Below, one piece after another: positions 1 through 10,129 of a stretch of 64,000 bases of DNA. The notes under the pieces were generated by a model. That model did not search any database, was not told the origin of the DNA, and worked only from the letters and a program-made list of their open reading frames with translations. Every line of letters starts with the position of its first letter. Position 1 is the first letter of the stretch. The translations under genes were made by a program, and so were the position numbers. This DNA comes from Spirulina sp. CCY15215 (GTDB lineage: Bacteria > Cyanobacteriota > Cyanobacteriia > Cyanobacteriales > Spirulinaceae): contig NZ_JACSWA010000555.1 of the NCBI RefSeq assembly GCF_016888125.1, positions 1 to 64,000 of the forward strand. The letters run 5' to 3'.

Positions 1-3000
1 TCGCGCCTTGATGATGTTCGACAATAATTTGATAAGTTGTGGATAGTCCCAAACCCGTCCCGCTTCCTACGGGTTTAGTGGTGAAAAACGGCTCAAACAC
101 TCGTTGACGCGTTACTGTATCCATTCCCATGCCATTATCGGCGATCGCAATTCTAACAAAATTTTCCCCTAGAATTTCCGTTTGAATGCGAATGCTGGGA
201 GGGTCAGAGGATGCGCGATCGCCTTCCCTCAAGGCATCAATAGCATTCGTCAGAATATTAAAAAAGACTTGATTGAGTTGACTGGCATAACAAGTAATTT
301 TCGGGAGTATGCCATATTTTTTAAGCACTTGAATGGTCGGAAATTCTTTGGTATTTCGCAAGCGATATTGTAATAAAATAAGCGTGCTTTCAATGTTTTC
401 GTGGATATCAATGGTTTTATATTCTGCTTCATCAAGACGAGAAAACACGCGCAATCCTTTAACAATTGTTTCTATACGCTGGGCTCCATTTTTCATCGAG
501 TCAAAGAGTTTAGGGTAATCTTCTGCAACAAATTCAAGTTCCATTTCTTCTTCGGTTTCTTGAATTTTGAGGGAAGGTTGGGAATGTTCTTGGCGATATA
601 GTTCTAATAGGTGGAACAAGTCCTTCATATAAGTGCGAGCCGGAGTAAGATTGCTGTAAATAAAGCTAACTGGGTTATTGATTTCGTGGGCGACTCCTGC
701 TACCATTTGACCAATTCCTGACATTTTTTCAGCTTGGATCAGTTGCGCTTGAGTTTGTTTGAGATTGATCAGGGTTTTTTCGAGGTCGCTATTTTTCTGA
801 TGAATTTCTTCCGTGCGCTGTTGAACTTTTTGCTCGAGGGTTATGTTAGCTCGAGATAAATTGGCATACAACAAGGCATTTTCGAGGGCGATCGCCGCTT
901 GTGCGGTTAATAGTTGCAAAACCTCGAGGCGATCGCGGCTAAACACTCCCGCACTCGCGTGATGTTCGAGGTAAAGCAACCCCATCATTTTTCCCTGATG
1001 TAACAGAGGCATACAAAGCAGAGATTGAGGGGAGACATTTTGAAAATATTCATCGCGAGCAAAGTCGCTTCCTTCGGCGGCATTATCGAGGACGATGGCT
1101 TTGCGAGTATGGATCGTATAAGTGAGGACAGATTGAGGCAGCACAGAAGCAGGAAGGCGATCGAGGGGTTGAGATTGCAAGACTTGGACGCGATCGGGTT
1201 CGAGGGTAACTTCCGCTTCTACTTGCCAATTTCCCTCGCGATCGAGGATCAGGATTCCTCTTTGAGCGACGGCGTTTTCGAGGATAATCTGCATCATTTG
1301 AGCGAGGAGGCGATCGAGAACGATTTCGCTACCGAGGGCTTGAGATGCTTTGAGAATGCTGGCAAAATCAAGGGTATTTGCGGGGGTATTGGTACGAGTA
1401 CCGGCGATCGTACTGCGGATATGAGTGAGAAATGCTTCTCGTACAGGAGTGCTAAAAAACTGCGGGTATTTTTGTATGAGGCGCTGAGTTTTCGCTTTTG
1501 CTCCCCAGTGATCGTAACAAAGATATGCTTGTTGCAAGTAGGCGCGGGCGATCGCGTCTTTTTCCCGAGCGAGGTAAAATTTTCCTGCAAGTTCGTTAGC
1601 CAGTGCTTCTTCTTGGATATACTGGTGTTCTTTTGCGCCTTGAATAGCGCGATCGTAGAGATCCGCAGCCGTTGCATATTGACCCAGGAGGCGATCGCCC
1701 TCGGCTGCGATGAGGTTGTATTTGTGCAAGAAATTCATGGGTGCATGATGCGCCCATTTCTGCATTTTTTTCTGATAAGTGTTGACTTTATCGAGCAGTT
1801 GTTTTTGTTGGCTTTCAGGAGCATTCGTACAAATTTCTAAATAAGTGAGAGAAGAATAGAAATAAAAAAGTACAGAGCTATAACCGCCCCGCATACTATT
1901 AAGATATTCCTCAGCTTGCAGGCTATTTTTCTCGGCTTCCTCGTAAGATTCAAAGCAATAGCAAAGCTGTAATTTGAGGATATAGAAATAGCCAAGAGCG
2001 CCGCGATCGCCTTCCTGTTGATGAATTGTTAATAATGCTTGTTCATTGTAAGGTTTTCCTGCAATACCGGGAGAGTTTTCCGTTTGACCCATTAACTCAA
2101 AAAGGGCGTGCTGAAGATGTCTAACTCTGTAGATTGCTTGATTTTGTTTGAGTTGTTCGATTTTCTGGCTATAATTATTAATTTCTTGTTGAGTTTGGTT
2201 CAGATTTTTGCCGCTAAAAAATAGAGTATTATTGTAAATCCCCAAACAATAGGCCGCAAATTCGATATCTCCTGTTTCTATACCACTTTGATAGCCTGCA
2301 AGTAAAGGTTTTAATGTTTTTTTAAGGTGATCTTGCCAATGAAAGATAAAGGTATTGAAGATCATAAAAACTTTGGACTTGAGTTCTTTTGCTTCTAATT
2401 TAGCCAACAATTCTGTACCCAGTTGACCGAATTGGTATCCCCTTTTAATAATAACTAAAATACCACAAAGAATTAAACCATAATTACAATAAGCATAAGC
2501 GGATAAAGGCGCATTACCATATTTTAGAGATAAGCTGACTTGTTTTAAAGCAATAAGTCCAAATAATTCAGTATTAACAAAATAAGCAGCAGAAAGAACA
2601 CTGGCTAAAATTCGTAGTGCTGCGAGTTTAGTTGGCTCTTTCATGGGGGGAAGATCGAGCAAGTCTTTGGGTTGTTTATTAATGAGAGCAAGATTAATTT
2701 GACCCAGTGCTAAAAGAAGATGTAGTTTATGGGGTTTTTGCGGTAATTTTACTCCTAATAGTTTGAGGATTTCCAAGGCAGTTTCTACGGCTTGTTTAGG
2801 TTGACTTTTCGCAATATAACTGAGAATTCTAGTCTCATAAACTTTAACTCGATCGAGGATACATTTTGCCTTTTCTAAAACCAATGCTGTCCACTCTTCC
2901 ATAACTGCAAATTCGCCACAAATATAAGCAGTTTCTACGGCTTCAATATGTAGTTTTAAGGTCAAATCATATTGGTTTTGCCAACTCTGGGGGGGTAATA

Positions 3001-5338
3001 CTTCCAGCCCTATTTTTAAATAGGTAAATGCCGATCGCCGCGCTGCCGATCGATTGGCCTTTTTTCCTGCTTCTAAATTCAACTCTGCTAACTGTTTCTT
3101 TGCCGATCGCTTGACGATATAGGGACGAGCCAAGTTTAATTGGTTAACAATATCAAAAATTTTCTCTTCGCGTTGATTATCAGGTGTTTCGACTAATAAT
3201 TGTCGTCCGAGAAGGAGGTGAAGGCGGCGTTTTTCCCAATCAGGAATGAGAGAATAGGCGGCTTGTTGAATGCGATCATGAGCAAATTTACAGCGTAGTT
3301 TTGCCTCTGTTTTTATCTTTGCTTCGATTAATTTGTAGTTTTCATGCAAAGGAAAAAGAAGCCCCTCTGCGATCGCCTCTTGTAGGGCGATCGCCACTTC
3401 TAAAGAAGATTTTCTGGCAATTCCGGTTAAAGTAGATAAGTCAAATTCGTTGCCGATACAAGCAGCAAATTGTAACATCTGTCCTGTGGCGATCGGCAGT
3501 TTCTCAATTTTTTGGGCGAGTAATTCTACTACATTTGCAGTGATTTCTCTCTTGCGAATTTGCGCTACATCCCACCGCCATTTCTGTTGTTGAGAGTCAA
3601 AAAATAACAATTTTTCGCCATAGAGTGCTTTGAAAAATTCATTGAGAAAAAAAGGATTACCTCCTGTTTTCTCTTGTAACAATTCTGCAAGAGGGCGTGC
3701 TAAAGTGGGAGAACAGAAGAGTGCATCGGTAACAAATCCCTCAATATCCGCTAAGGTCAAAGGTTCGAGGGTAATTTCAGAAACTGCAATACCACCTTCG
3801 CGAATAGTATTTAATGTCAACATCAAGGGATGCGCCTCATCTACTTCATTATCGCGATAAGCTCCAATAAAAAAGAAGTAACCTGTGTCCGGTGCTGTCA
3901 TTAATAAATTTAACAGACTTAAAGAAGCAGAATCCGCCCATTGCAGATCGTCGAGAAAAAGAACGAGAGGGCGATCGCCTTGGGTAAAAACGCGAATAAA
4001 ATTTTGTAGGGTTAAATTAAAGCGATATTGACTCTCCGTTGCCCCCAGTTGCGGAATATCAGGCTGTTGTCCGATAATAAGTTCCAGTTCGGGGATAATC
4101 TCACCGATCGCCCGTCCATTATCCCCCAGGGCTGTTTGTAGGTCTTTTCGCCATAGTTGCAATTCCGTTTCTGATTCTGCTAACAATTGTCGCATCAAAG
4201 CGCCGAGGGCATGGGCGATCGCGGAATAAGGGGTTTCGCGCTGTAATTGGTCGAACTTACCCGCCACAAAGAAGCCATGCCGTGCTGTAATGGGTTTGTG
4301 AACTTCCGCTACCAAGGCCGATTTCCCGATACCTGCATAACCTTTCACTAAACAAAGGGCTGGCTGTTGGCGATCTAGTCCTTGTTTAAAAGTAGACAAT
4401 AAAGTAGCAATTTCCCGATCGCGGCCATAAAGTTTTTGGGGAATTTGCAAGCGATCGCCGCGATCGTTCCCTCCCACAATAAACGCTTCGATCTGCTGAT
4501 TTTTGTACCATTGTTGGATACAAGTTTCGAGATCCCCTTTCAAACCATAAGCCGACTGATAGCGATCCTCTGCATTCTTCGCCATCAGTTTGAGAATAAT
4601 TTCTCTGACTACAGAGGGAATTTCTCTGATATTTCCTATTCCCCATTCTCCATTTCTCACAGGTTGTTTGGCAATATGACAGTGAATAAGTTCGACGGGA
4701 TCCGTCGTTGTGAAAGGCAATTGTCCCGTTAACAGTTCGTAAAAAGTCACCCCGAGGGAATAGAAATCGCTGCGATCGTCGATCGCCCGGTTCATACGTC
4801 CGGTTTGTTCTGGGGAAATATAAGCGAGAGTACCTTCGAGAGTGTTAGCGTTACGAAACGCAACAATTTCCCGCGATCGCACGGTAGCAATACCAAAGTC
4901 AATAATTTTAACCTGTTTGGTTTCAGGATTGAAAACAATATTACTGGGATTAATATCTTTGTGAATAATACCCGATTCGTGAACTTGACCGAGACAATCG
5001 GCGATCGCGATCGCCAATTCGAGAAACTCGGTAATACTTAACTTACCTGCTAATGCTAATTTTGTGAGAGAGTCTCCGCCAAAATCTTCAAGGACAATAG
5101 TTGGGCGATCGCGATCGTCCCAGAAATCATAAGCCTTTACTGCACCTAAAATATTAAGATTGCGAGTAATCTCGTATTCTCGCTGAAACCAAGCCAAATC
5201 TTCCGTTGTATGATGGGCTGTTTTTAATGTTTTCAGAATAACCGGTTTCTCATTACAGGCGCGATCGCCTCGATAGATTAGAATGCGATCGCTTTCGTAG
5301 AGTAGACTATTGGCGATCGCGTTTAGTTGTGCTGGCAT
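1..5338 (-). CDS. Trifunctional Ser/Thr kinase / AAA ATPase / GAF sensor histidine kinase (C-terminus cut by window edge)
   Basis: The frame is open from an ATG at 5338 to the left edge (about 1,779 codons). The order is: Ser/Thr kinase domain (residues 1-270) with lysine K36, HKD at 126-128 and DFG at 147-149; a predicted AAA/STAND ATPase with Walker A around K339; a long alpha-helical TPR-like middle (about 700-1280); a GAF domain (about 1310-1480); a coiled coil; and a histidine kinase with phospho-acceptor H1551 in an H-E-I-N-N-P box. N, G1 (DNGMGMD) and G2 (GTGLGL) boxes lie near the edge, so only the last few dozen residues are missing. This architecture is a known class of large soluble cyanobacterial and myxobacterial signalling proteins. 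The input signal and response regulator are not visible. The HKD in place of HRD is a conservative variant, so the kinase is probably active. Confidence 0.93.
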   Translation of the reverse strand, partial: MPAQLNAIANSLLYESDRILIYRGDRACNEKPVILKTLKTAHHTTEDLAWFQREYEITRNLNILGAVKAYDFWDDRDRPTIVLEDFGGDSLTKLALAGKLSITEFLELAIAIADCLGQVHESGIIHKDINPSNIVFNPETKQVKIIDFGIATVRSREIVAFRNANTLEGTLAYISPEQTGRMNRAIDDRSDFYSLGVTFYELLTGQLPFTTTDPVELIHCHIAKQPVRNGEWGIGNIREIPSVVREIILKLMAKNAEDRYQSAYGLKGDLETCIQQWYKNQQIEAFIVGGNDRGDRLQIPQKLYGRDREIATLLSTFKQGLDRQQPALCLVKGYAGIGKSALVAEVHKPITARHGFFVAGKFDQLQRETPYSAIAHALGALMRQLLAESETELQLWRKDLQTALGDNGRAIGEIIPELELIIGQQPDIPQLGATESQYRFNLTLQNFIRVFTQGDRPLVLFLDDLQWADSASLSLLNLLMTAPDTGYFFFIGAYRDNEVDEAHPLMLTLNTIREGGIAVSEITLEPLTLADIEGFVTDALFCSPTLARPLAELLQEKTGGNPFFLNEFFKALYGEKLLFFDSQQQKWRWDVAQIRKREITANVVELLAQKIEKLPIATGQMLQFAACIGNEFDLSTLTGIARKSSLEVAIALQEAIAEGLLFPLHENYKLIEAKIKTEAKLRCKFAHDRIQQAAYSLIPDWEKRRLHLLLGRQLLVETPDNQREEKIFDIVNQLNLARPYIVKRSAKKQLAELNLEAGKKANRSAARRSAFTYLKIGLEVLPPQSWQNQYDLTLKLHIEAVETAYICGEFAVMEEWTALVLEKAKCILDRVKVYETRILSYIAKSQPKQAVETALEILKLLGVKLPQKPHKLHLLLALGQINLALINKQPKDLLDLPPMKEPTKLAALRILASVLSAAYFVNTELFGLIALKQVSLSLKYGNAPLSAYAYCNYGLILCGILVIIKRGYQFGQLGTELLAKLEAKELKSKVFMIFNTFIFHWQDHLKKTLKPLLAGYQSGIETGDIEFAAYCLGIYNNTLFFSGKNLNQTQQEINNYSQKIEQLKQNQAIYRVRHLQHALFELMGQTENSPGIAGKPYNEQALLTIHQQEGDRGALGYFYILKLQLCYCFESYEEAEKNSLQAEEYLNSMRGGYSSVLFYFYSSLTYLEICTNAPESQQKQLLDKVNTYQKKMQKWAHHAPMNFLHKYNLIAAEGDRLLGQYATAADLYDRAIQGAKEHQYIQEEALANELAGKFYLAREKDAIARAYLQQAYLCYDHWGAKAKTQRLIQKYPQFFSTPVREAFLTHIRSTIAGTRTNTPANTLDFASILKASQALGSEIVLDRLLAQMMQIILENAVAQRGILILDREGNWQVEAEVTLEPDRVQVLQSQPLDRLPASVLPQSVLTYTIHTRKAIVLDNAAEGSDFARDEYFQNVSPQSLLCMPLLHQGKMMGLLYLEHHASAGVFSRDRLEVLQLLTAQAAIALENALLYANLSRANITLEQKVQQRTEEIHQKNSDLEKTLINLKQTQAQLIQAEKMSGIGQMVAGVAHEINNPVSFIYSNLTPARTYMKDLFHLLELYRQEHSQPSLKIQETEEEMELEFVAEDYPKLFDSMKNGAQRIETIVKGLRVFSRLDEAEYKTIDIHENIESTLILLQYRLRNTKEFPTIQVLKKYGILPKITCYASQLNQVFFNILTNAIDALREGDRASSDPPSIRIQTEILGENFVRIAIADNGMGMDTVTRQRVFEPFFTTKPVGSGTGLGLSTTYQIIVEHHQGA

Positions 5339-5486
5339 TTTGATTCTTTCCTCTGTCCCAATCTTGACAGATACCCCCATTTTACAAGAAGCATTATGCC
5401 CTATATTATCCTTTTTCCGTGCTTCATTGCTCTCAATTCTATCTAGAACCTAAAAATCGCAAAACTAGCTCATAAAAATGAATAAA

Positions 5487-6677
5487 TTAGCGCTTAGATA
5501 CATTTATTTTAGCGGTGAACATAAGCAACGATCCTAAAAGTAACGGGACGATCGCGGCGATATAAAAAACTTGGTATAAAGGGCGATCGCCTAACAAAAA
5601 GCCAAATAATGCTGGGGCAAAAAACTGTCCGAGAAAATTCGTCCCCGTCCCTGCGGCGAGAATAGTAGATTGCAGTTCTAAAGAGGTAAGATTTGATAAA
5701 AGGGTGTAAATATTAGGCATAACAATACCAAATCCTACCCCTAACAAAATTGTTGCCGATAAGAACAGATAAAGGCGATCGAATTGAGGAATTGCTACTA
5801 AAACTAAAGCAACAATACCAAACCCCAATGCTGTTGCAGGCACAAGTCCCAAACGTCGCGCTAATTTCCGCACCCCAAATGCTGAAACCAGCGCAGATCC
5901 GATCGCTTGAGATGCTAAAGCAATACCATTAATTGCAGTCCCTGAATTAATCGTTGCTTTAAGATGAATGGGAAGATTAATCACAACCCCATAAGCTGTT
6001 GCTGCTGTAAAAGCAAGAGTCAAAAATAATTGCCATGTTAAAGGATTACTGATAACCTTTTTTAACTCCTGAGAATCTCCACCCATTGACGATAAAGATT
6101 GGGCTGAAGTTGTTAATTTTTCCGGTTGTTCAAAGACAAAAATAACGAGTAAAGCAAAGGGAATTGCTAACCCATATAACCAAAAAGCAACCCGCCATCC
6201 TAATAATCCCAATAAACCCGCAGAAATGGGGTAAATAATATTAGCGATCGCCAAGACACTAGAAACATAGGCGATCGCTAAAGCCCTAGCTTCTGCGGAC
6301 TCGTAACGCTTAACTAATAATCCTAAACTAGCGGCGGCAATACCACCACTAGCAGCCCCAACTAATCCCCGGGTAATTAATAGGGGAATGAAACCATTCA
6401 TTAACCCCCCAGCCATGCCAAATAAGGCGTAAAACACGAGAGAAATAACCAAAACCTTTACTTGACCAAAGCGATCGGCTAATAGCCCTAAAATGGGACT
6501 AAAAAGGGCAACAGTTAAATAATGGGTACTGACCAAATAACCGGCTAAAGTGCGATCGAGATGCAGTTGAGCAATAATTTCCGGTAAAATTGGAGCAATA
6601 ACGGCTCCTGTCATCACAATTAAAGACCCTGTTGCCAATAAAACAAACAATGAGCGATCGCGCCAAGTAAATTCCAT
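5487..6677 (-). CDS. MFS transporter (drug/metabolite efflux type)
   Basis: This 396-residue protein has about twelve hydrophobic segments. The family motif A (G-x-x-A-D-R-x-G-x-x-x) lies at residues 64-74, in the loop between TM2 and TM3. It is a normal length for 12-TM major facilitator proteins and would be a proton-coupled exporter in the inner membrane. The substrate cannot be read from sequence. It lies 57 bases downstream of the JmjC-like gene on the same strand, so the two may be co-transcribed; export of a product modified by the neighbouring oxygenases is possible but only inference. Confidence 0.85.
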   Translation of the reverse strand: MEFTWRDRSLFVLLATGSLIVMTGAVIAPILPEIIAQLHLDRTLAGYLVSTHYLTVALFSPILGLLADRFGQVKVLVISLVFYALFGMAGGLMNGFIPLLITRGLVGAASGGIAAASLGLLVKRYESAEARALAIAYVSSVLAIANIIYPISAGLLGLLGWRVAFWLYGLAIPFALLVIFVFEQPEKLTTSAQSLSSMGGDSQELKKVISNPLTWQLFLTLAFTAATAYGVVINLPIHLKATINSGTAINGIALASQAIGSALVSAFGVRKLARRLGLVPATALGFGIVALVLVAIPQFDRLYLFLSATILLGVGFGIVMPNIYTLLSNLTSLELQSTILAAGTGTNFLGQFFAPALFGFLLGDRPLYQVFYIAAIVPLLLGSLLMFTAKINVSKR

Positions 6678-6734
6678 TAATTAAAAAAGTATGGGGGAAG
6701 AAAGAAAAGGAAAATTTTCCATTAGGAATGAATT

Positions 6735-7757
6735 TTAGAGCATCTGCATAATTTCCTTGATTTTTTGTTCGCGATCGCGACTAAAAAATGCCAAAATTAA
6801 ACTCAAAATCAGATGAGGAACAGCAAAAGCACTGCCCAAATATCCCCGCCAGCGACTCCAAGAAAAAACTGCCCTTAAGGTTGGATAAACGCGCCAAAAA
6901 CGATTAATAGAACAGACCATATCATCGCCTAAAGTATTTTCTAAAGCACTGACTTCATGCCACCAACCCGCAGGAATATATAAAATTTCTCCTGGTGCGA
7001 GGAGAATTTCTTGCTTGTAAGGTAGAGCTTTGCGATAATTAGGAAAGGCTTGAAAATCAGGTTGTTCGGGATACAACTGACTAAACCAAGATCGCATTTC
7101 TAAACCGCGATATAAATGGACAAAGATCGAAAAAGGATAGAGATTAGGTGTTTGCGAGGGAGGAAAAAGAATAACTTTTTTAGTGCCGTAGAGTTGAATT
7201 AGCGTACCATCCATTTGATCGTAATGCAAACATTCGACATGACTGCTAGGACCAACCCAAATATTAAAATGACTAATGGGTTTATCGAGTCCAATCTCAA
7301 CAATTTTTTGCCTCGCTTCTTGGATTATTTTTTCCTGTTTTAGCGGTGTTTCATTAATTGAACATTTTGCTAAATAAATATCCTTTTCTTTTGCCTCTCC
7401 ACTGCGTAACAGATTAGCATAAGTTTGAAAGGCTTTCCGTTCTGTTTGAACCCCACTACCAATATTGTCCCATTGACGTTTATCTTGTTGATAGCGCTGC
7501 TTTCCGTATTGCCGTAAGAGAAACTGGCGATCGCCTAATTTTTGGCAAAGAAAATCTAAATTCCATGCAGTTTTTCCTTCCAGTAACCCCGTCATAATTA
7601 CCGGAATTCCCGGATTTTGGTATTGTTTGACAAATTCTTTTTGGGTGAGATCGGCAAGCGAAACTCGTGCGATCGCAGGAATTGACCGATCTAAATTTAA
7701 CTTGGGTCGAGACTCCAATTCTACTGTCATAAGTTCGTCAGGTACGATTGTTTGCAA
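6735..7757 (-). CDS. Cupin-like / JmjC-domain Fe(II)/2-oxoglutarate-dependent oxygenase
   Basis: This 340-residue protein has a double-stranded beta-helix core. The Fe(II) ligands are readable as H178-x-D180 and H267, the latter in a G-W-W-H-E motif after P-A-G, typical of FIH-like cupin_8 hydroxylases. Such enzymes hydroxylate protein side chains, peptides or small molecules using 2-oxoglutarate and O2. The C-terminus has a hydrophobic stretch around residues 300-325. The gene is divergent from the AspH-like gene at 7982 and is followed by the MFS transporter. Family membership is fairly sure; the substrate is unknown. Confidence 0.82.
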   Translation of the reverse strand: MQTIVPDELMTVELESRPKLNLDRSIPAIARVSLADLTQKEFVKQYQNPGIPVIMTGLLEGKTAWNLDFLCQKLGDRQFLLRQYGKQRYQQDKRQWDNIGSGVQTERKAFQTYANLLRSGEAKEKDIYLAKCSINETPLKQEKIIQEARQKIVEIGLDKPISHFNIWVGPSSHVECLHYDQMDGTLIQLYGTKKVILFPPSQTPNLYPFSIFVHLYRGLEMRSWFSQLYPEQPDFQAFPNYRKALPYKQEILLAPGEILYIPAGWWHEVSALENTLGDDMVCSINRFWRVYPTLRAVFSWSRWRGYLGSAFAVPHLILSLILAFFSRDREQKIKEIMQML

Positions 7758-7981
7758 TACGACAAAATAGTGAAGTTTGATTATAAAGCACCTCGTGCCA
7801 ATTTTGGCTTTCTCTTGCAGCCAGTTTTCCCAACTGTCACCAACAATCGCTATTTTCTCAAATTTTCTTGGCAGCGCGATCGCTCCTCAGCTATAATCAG
7901 AAGTCGATTTGTCAGTTTGGACAATATTGCGGGATTTACCCGGTGTTAATTCACAAGAGAAACAACAATCAGGAAAAAATA

Positions 7982-8722
7982 ATGGTCAATCCAACTAACT
8001 TTTTAGTCAAAAATTTAGAAAAAACAGTTTTAAATCTTTCTTGGCTCGAAGATTTAGTCGGAAAATATTCTTTAGTCGGAGATTCGGCTTTTTTTGAAGT
8101 TGAGCAATTTCCTTGGGCGAAGGATTTAGAAGCAAATTGGTTAACGATTCGTAAAGAACTTGATGCTGTCCTCGATCGCGTCAATGACTTACCCAATTAT
8201 CAACAAATTTCCAGCAGACAAGCTAATATCACCGATGACGATCGCTGGAAAACTTACTTTTTTTATGCCTTTGGTTATAAAGCGGAAAAAAATTGCCAGC
8301 AATGTCCGGAAACAGCGAAGTTATTAGAAGGAATTCCAGGTTTAAAAGCTGCATTTTTCTCGATTTTAGCCCCTCACAAACATATTCCCGAACACCGAGG
8401 AAAACATAAAGGTTTAATTCGTTATCATTTGGGTTTAAAAATTCCTGAACCCCAGTCAGGCTGTCGCATTCGCGTTGGCGATCGCACTGCTTATTGGCAA
8501 GAAGGAAAAAGTTTGATTTTTGATGATACTTTTCTCCACGAAGCATGGAATGAAACGGAAGAATATCGCGTCGTTTTGTTCCTTGATGTTGCCCGTCCTT
8601 TGCGTTTTCCCATGTCATTAGTCAATTGGCTAGGAAACAAACTCATTGCTGCTTCCCCCATTGTTCAAGAAGCCAAAGAAAATCATGAAAGTTGGCAAAA
8701 ACAGTTTGAACAAACATTATAA
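7982..8722 (+). CDS. Aspartyl/asparaginyl beta-hydroxylase family protein
   Basis: The protein has 246 residues from the ATG at 7982, which follows an AGGA sequence about eight bases upstream. An in-frame ATG at 7868 would add 38 residues that do not look conserved, so the shorter start is preferred. The AspH fold is shown by H138 (in I-P-E-H-R-G), H186 (F-L-H-E-A-W-N) and R196 (Y-R-V-V-L-F), matching the two-His iron site and the 2-oxoglutarate-binding Arg of this family. Some members act on amino-acid or lipopeptide substrates. Divergent transcription from a second oxygenase-type gene across about 220 bases suggests shared control. Confidence 0.82.
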   Translation: MVNPTNFLVKNLEKTVLNLSWLEDLVGKYSLVGDSAFFEVEQFPWAKDLEANWLTIRKELDAVLDRVNDLPNYQQISSRQANITDDDRWKTYFFYAFGYKAEKNCQQCPETAKLLEGIPGLKAAFFSILAPHKHIPEHRGKHKGLIRYHLGLKIPEPQSGCRIRVGDRTAYWQEGKSLIFDDTFLHEAWNETEEYRVVLFLDVARPLRFPMSLVNWLGNKLIAASPIVQEAKENHESWQKQFEQTL

Positions 8723-8746
8723 TGCTATGATTAAATTGTCAGGACT

Positions 8747-9850
8747 TTAGTTAAATTGGCGAGAAACTCGTAGTATAATTTTCCTCAACAATATTTCTAA
8801 CCAGATAAATAAGGTAACGTATAAAGTTAACAAAATTACCGAAATACCGATCGCAATTGCAACTCTTATATTTGCCTCGATAGGCATATTTTTGGTAATA
8901 TAAGGCAAGAAAACAAAAAAGAGCGGCTGATGAATTAAATAAATTTGGTACGAATATAAACCGATCGCGAAGAAAAAACGCAAGATATATTTGAGTTGTT
9001 TCTGAAATTGTTCGAGATACTCGAAACCTAGATAACAAGCTAGAAAAATAAAAGGAGTAAAAACAATATCAAATCCTTGCATATATATAATTCTAGTTTT
9101 AGTGACAAGGAATAAAGCATAAATAATGCAACTAATAACAAATAAAGCGACGGTAGCGACTTTATCAATTTTTCTCAAAGATTGGTGTTTGCTAAAGATA
9201 ATTCCCCAGTACAATCCTAAACAAAATTGAGTGATGTAACTACCAATATGATTATGCTGTAAAAAATTCCAATACAGCCGAGATTCAAAAGGAACAGTGA
9301 GACAAACTAGCTTAGATGAAATTCCAATAAGTATCCCCAAAATCAGGATTTTTCGAGGCTGACTATTGCAGATCCAGAAAATAATTGGAGTAATTAAATA
9401 AGCCTGTAAAATAACTGTAAAAAACCAGAGTCCAGAATTAATAAAAGCAGAACTCGAACCCGCAAAACCCAAAACTGTTAAGAGAAACTTAAAATTGTAG
9501 TATTCTCTTGATTGATTGACAACACCATAAAGTAACAGAGTGATTCCAATAGCAAGAAAATACGTGGGATAAAGTCTATTTAACCTTTTGATCAGCCACG
9601 ATCGCCAATCCGTTGTAATTTTAGTTAAGTTATTTTTTTGAGCCTTCAAAGCTAAACCATAACTGATGTTAAAGCCAGCAATGACAAAAAAGATATCAAC
9701 TGCACCATAGCCAATTTTAGCTCCAATTCGATCCAAAGCAATAACCCAATCCAAGCGATCGGGGTAATTTTGGAAAAAATGAAAAAAAACAATCCCTAAA
9801 ATTGCCAATCCTTTAGTTAAATCGATCCAAGTTAATCTTTTTAAGGTCAT
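8747..9850 (-). CDS. Acyltransferase 3 family membrane protein
   Basis: This 367-residue protein has about ten hydrophobic segments. Near the N-terminus it carries R-L-x-W-I-D and then a conserved His in V-F-F-H-F (H24), as in acyltransferase_3 (OafA/NodX-like) proteins. These transfer acetyl or other acyl groups to surface polysaccharides, lipids or antibiotics in the inner membrane. It converges on the AspH-like gene with a 24-base gap. Coding density is AT-rich, with few HIP1 sites. A role in decorating the exopolysaccharide exported by the Wza/Wzc pair 3 kb away is possible but unproven. Confidence 0.85.
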   Translation of the reverse strand: MTLKRLTWIDLTKGLAILGIVFFHFFQNYPDRLDWVIALDRIGAKIGYGAVDIFFVIAGFNISYGLALKAQKNNLTKITTDWRSWLIKRLNRLYPTYFLAIGITLLLYGVVNQSREYYNFKFLLTVLGFAGSSSAFINSGLWFFTVILQAYLITPIIFWICNSQPRKILILGILIGISSKLVCLTVPFESRLYWNFLQHNHIGSYITQFCLGLYWGIIFSKHQSLRKIDKVATVALFVISCIIYALFLVTKTRIIYMQGFDIVFTPFIFLACYLGFEYLEQFQKQLKYILRFFFAIGLYSYQIYLIHQPLFFVFLPYITKNMPIEANIRVAIAIGISVILLTLYVTLFIWLEILLRKIILRVSRQFN

Positions 9851-9936
9851 TTACTTATTATTTTAACCAGATTAATATTTTAGTATTGCTCCCTTTTCTC
9901 TAGTGGTAACTGGTAACTTAACTGGTAACTAGCAAA

Positions 9937-10021
9937 CGGAGAGGGAGGGATTCGAACCCTCGAAGGCTTTCACCTTAACAGTTTTCGAGACTATCGCATT
10001 CAACCACTCTGCCACCTCTCC
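9937..10021 (-). tRNA. tRNA-Ser(CGA)
   Basis: Read on the reverse strand, an 85-nt cloverleaf forms. The acceptor stem is GGAGAGG (10021-10015) with CCTCTCC (9944-9938), and the discriminator is G at 9937. The anticodon stem ATAGT/ACTGT encloses the loop CTCGAAA, giving anticodon CGA. There is a class II long variable arm and a GGTTCGAATCC T-arm. CCA is not encoded. It reads the serine codon UCG. Confidence 0.95.
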
Positions 10022-10129
10022 AAGGTCGATCTGGTTCTTCGCTACATTATACCTTAATCGGGAAAATTGGGGAGGCGATCCTGTTCCCTCAAAAAGATAT
10101 GCTAATGCGATCGCCTCTAGCCGCAAAAT

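Noticed and set aside
1025-1840. 271-codon forward frame inside the kinase gene
   Set aside because: It is antisense to the continuous GAF/histidine kinase frame, which has clear motifs; the forward frame has none.
7868-7981. Upstream start for the AspH-like gene
   Set aside because: The extra 38 residues are not of family type, and AGGA precedes the ATG at 7982.
9929-10126. 65-codon reverse frame
   Set aside because: It lies over the tRNA-Ser gene.
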